From the NCBI GenBank assembly GCA_937903315.1, contig CALCZO010000021.1, forward strand, positions 1-7,175: 7,175 bases of DNA, read 5' to 3'. The translations under genes were made by a program, and so were the position numbers. The notes beneath the pieces were generated by a model. It was not told the origin of the DNA and made no database searches. It saw nothing but the letters and a program-made list of their open reading frames with translations. Below are positions 5,625-7,175 of this stretch, piece by piece (position 1 is the stretch's first letter; every line of letters begins with the position of its first letter). This stretch comes from an uncultured Alphaproteobacteria bacterium (GTDB taxonomy: Bacteria; Pseudomonadota; Alphaproteobacteria; Rhizobiales; Beijerinckiaceae).

Positions 5625-5654
5625 ACGCCAGCGGCACAGCACACACCAGACTTG

Positions 5655-5685
5655 AAAACGGCCGGGTCTCCCCCGGCCGTTTTTT
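5655..5685. terminator. Bidirectional intrinsic terminator
   Basis: AAAACGGCCGGG (5655-5666) pairs perfectly with CCCGGCCGTTTT (5672-5683) around TCTCC, followed by a run of T ending at 5685. On the plus strand this is a textbook terminator 30 nt after the helix-hairpin-helix gene. On the minus strand the A-run reads as TTTT, so it can also end the ABC-transporter transcript, whose last stop is at 5705. Confidence 0.92.
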
Positions 5686-5704
5686 GTCGCGTCAGCCCTA
5701 GTGG

Positions 5705-6730
5705 TCAGCCGCCGGCCTTGGCGACGAAGGTCCCGACAAAGGTCTTGTCCCGCCCGATCGCCGCACCGGCCATATCCTTGTCCAGCTTGACCAGCATGTC
5801 GAGGATCGACTTGTGGCCTTCCTCGCTGATCACGCCGTTCTGCGAGTAGGAATCTTTGACCGCTGCGAGCGACTTCATGTAGACGCCCTTGTCGCCGAGG
5901 AAGAACGCTTCCGGCACCGACCCGGCGATCTGTTCCGGCGTCGCGCTCGCCATCCACTTCAGCGCCTTGGAGAACGCATTGACCAGCCGCTGGCAGGTCT
6001 GCGGGTTCTTCGCGATGAAATCGCCCTTGGCATAAAGGCAGGCCGCCGGATTGGTGCCCCCGAACAGCGCGCGCGTGCCTGCTTCGGTCCGGGTATCGAT
6101 CAGGGCAACCGCGTCACCATCGGCTTCCAGCTTCGAGATGACCGGATCGAGGTTGGAAATGGCGTCGATATCGCCCTTTTTCATCGCCGCGACCGCACCC
6201 GCTCCAGTGCCGACCCCGATATAGGCCGCATCCGTCGGCTGAAGCCCGGCCTTGGCCATGGCAAACTGCACCAGCATGTTGGTCGACGAGCCCGGCGCGG
6301 TGACACCGATCTTGAGCCCCTTGAAATCGGCTGCCGACTTGACCTTGCCGACCAGATCCTTGCGCACGGCCACAACAATCGCCGGGAAGCGGCCAAGCTC
6401 GATCAGCGCCCGCACGTCCTGCCCCTTGTGCTGCATCCGCAGCGTATGCTCGTAAGCGCCGGTGACGATATCAGCCGAACCGCCGATCAGCGATTGCAGC
6501 GCCTTGGCGCCACCGCCGAAGTCGGTCACCTCGACCTCCAGCCCTTCGGCCTTGAACAGTCCGCGCTGCTCGGCAATCGTCAGCGGCAGGTAGTAGAGCA
6601 GCGCCCTGCCACCCACGCCCAGCACCAGCTTGGGCTTTTCGATGGCCTGTGCCGAGACGATCGACGGCATGGCGACCAGACCGGCGCTGCCGGCCAGTCC
6701 GAGATTGAAACCGCGACGGGAAATGGTCAT
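5705..6730 (-). CDS. ABC transporter substrate-binding protein, NMT1/SsuA/TauA type
   Basis: This is the periplasmic receptor of an ABC importer and delivers its ligand to the membrane permease. The 341-residue product begins with a Tat signal: SRRGFN at 4-9, a hydrophobic segment, and likely cleavage after VSA (25-27) before Gln28. The mature part starts KPKLVLGVGG and contains YYLPLTIAEQRGLFKAEGLE, typical of the NMT1/THI5-like family that binds sulfonates, nitrate, pyrimidine precursors or aromatic acids. The ligand cannot be assigned here. The ATG at 6730 is chosen because AAAGGAGG lies 7 nt upstream; an in-frame start 45 nt further out would place that ribosome site inside the gene and displace the signal peptide. 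It lies 22 nt after the permease gene's stop, so the two are in one operon, and it is the last gene before the terminator at 5655-5685. Confidence 0.93.
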   Translation of the reverse strand: MTISRRGFNLGLAGSAGLVAMPSIVSAQAIEKPKLVLGVGGRALLYYLPLTIAEQRGLFKAEGLEVEVTDFGGGAKALQSLIGGSADIVTGAYEHTLRMQHKGQDVRALIELGRFPAIVVAVRKDLVGKVKSAADFKGLKIGVTAPGSSTNMLVQFAMAKAGLQPTDAAYIGVGTGAGAVAAMKKGDIDAISNLDPVISKLEADGDAVALIDTRTEAGTRALFGGTNPAACLYAKGDFIAKNPQTCQRLVNAFSKALKWMASATPEQIAGSVPEAFFLGDKGVYMKSLAAVKDSYSQNGVISEEGHKSILDMLVKLDKDMAGAAIGRDKTFVGTFVAKAGG

Positions 6731-6752
6731 GGGGAGTCCTCCTTTGGTTTGA

Positions 6753-7175
6753 TTATGCTTTTGTGTCGATGTCATGCGACGGACGCCAGACCAGCAGGCG
6801 TTTTTCGATGACGGAAACGAACGAGTCGATCACGACGACGAAGACGGCCAGAATCAGCATGCCCGAGAAGACGCCGGCAACATCGAACACGCCTTCGGCC
6901 TGCTGGATGAGATAGCCCAGCCCGGCGGACGAGCCGAGATATTCGCCGACCACCGCCCCGACGAGCGCAAACCCGACCGACGTGTGCAGCGACGAGAACA
7001 CCCAGGACAGCGCCGCCGGCCAGTAGACATGCTTGAGCAGTTGCCGCTCGTTCATGCCCAGCATCCGCGCGTTGGCCAGAATGACCGGGTTCACTTCCTT
7101 GACGCCCTGATAGACGTTGAAGAACACGACGAAGAACACCAGCGTGAAGCCGAGCGCCACCTTCGACCAGATGCC
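6753..7175 (-). CDS. ABC transporter permease, SsuC/TauC type, 3' part only
   Basis: The last 140 codons are present; the 5' end is beyond the right edge and the frame is open to 7175. This is an inner-membrane permease of the binding-protein-dependent family. The cytoplasmic EAA loop, which contacts the ATPase, is at about 35-53 of the fragment (NARMLGMNERQLLKHVYWP), with the conserved Gly40 and a final Pro. Hydrophobic segments are near 7-23, 57-80 and 103-123. GEYLGSSAGLGYLI (77-90) is characteristic of the nitrate/sulfonate/taurine permease group and agrees with the neighbouring substrate-binding protein. A GTG inside the fragment (7160) is not the start, since family sequence continues upstream of it. 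The ATPase gene, if in this operon, lies outside the window. Confidence 0.93.
   Translation of the reverse strand, partial: GIWSKVALGFTLVFFVVFFNVYQGVKEVNPVILANARMLGMNERQLLKHVYWPAALSWVFSSLHTSVGFALVGAVVGEYLGSSAGLGYLIQQAEGVFDVAGVFSGMLILAVFVVVIDSFVSVIEKRLLVWRPSHDIDTKA

Noticed and set aside
4998..5957. Minus-strand ORF of 319 codons over the helix-hairpin-helix gene and the end of the substrate-binding gene
   Set aside because: It runs through a strong terminator and antisense to a gene with a signal peptide and a family domain; its Gly/Arg-rich translation is an artefact of GC skew.
6731..6775. Earlier start for the substrate-binding protein at 6775
   Set aside because: It would overlap the permease gene's end and place the near-perfect ribosome site inside the coding sequence, ahead of the Tat signal.
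5813..6811. Plus-strand ORF of 332 codons opposite the substrate-binding protein gene
   Set aside because: Antisense shadow of a complete Tat-signal receptor gene.
1..7175. CRISPR array, tRNA or rRNA genes, insertion sequence, toxin-antitoxin or defence genes
   Set aside because: No regularly spaced repeats, cloverleaf-like segments, transposase motifs or terminal inverted repeats were seen, and every long reading frame is accounted for by ordinary metabolic, transport or envelope genes.

Overview
The window is GC-rich chromosomal DNA with tightly packed genes. Codon use, lipoprotein and Tat signals, and the gene types suggest an alphaproteobacterium, probably of the Hyphomicrobiales (Rhizobiales). 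The genus cannot be named from this sequence. I see no mobile element, tRNA, rRNA, CRISPR array or phage gene, and most of the window is ordinary core or housekeeping DNA.

Left part (1-2821, all minus strand). Read in the direction of transcription it holds a glutathione S-transferase family gene, a leucine-rich leader peptide with a structured leader RNA, leuA (2-isopropylmalate synthase, first committed step of leucine synthesis), two tandem hairpins, and the 5' part of a small PEGA-like lipoprotein gene that runs off the left edge. The leader peptide and its 12-bp hairpin are the most informative non-genic structure in the window. They suggest that leucine supply controls leuA through ribosome position.

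Middle (2822-5001). A small plus-strand lipoprotein gene diverges from the GST gene and converges on a two-gene minus-strand operon, a PhzF-family isomerase followed by a NUDIX hydrolase. The two operon genes overlap by four bases (ATGA). A strong GC hairpin lies between the convergent genes.

Right part (5002-7175). A plus-strand gene for a secreted helix-hairpin-helix (ComEA-like) protein with a duplicated Pro/Ala linker ends at a good bidirectional terminator. Facing it on the minus strand is part of an ABC importer operon: the 3' end of a permease gene and a complete Tat-exported substrate-binding protein of the NMT1/SsuA/TauA type. The substrate cannot be told from the sequence, and the rest of the permease and any ATPase gene lie beyond the right edge.

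I did not find a convincing undescribed multi-gene system. The best leads are the leucine leader upstream of leuA and the coupled PhzF-NUDIX pair with its hairpin at the start site.
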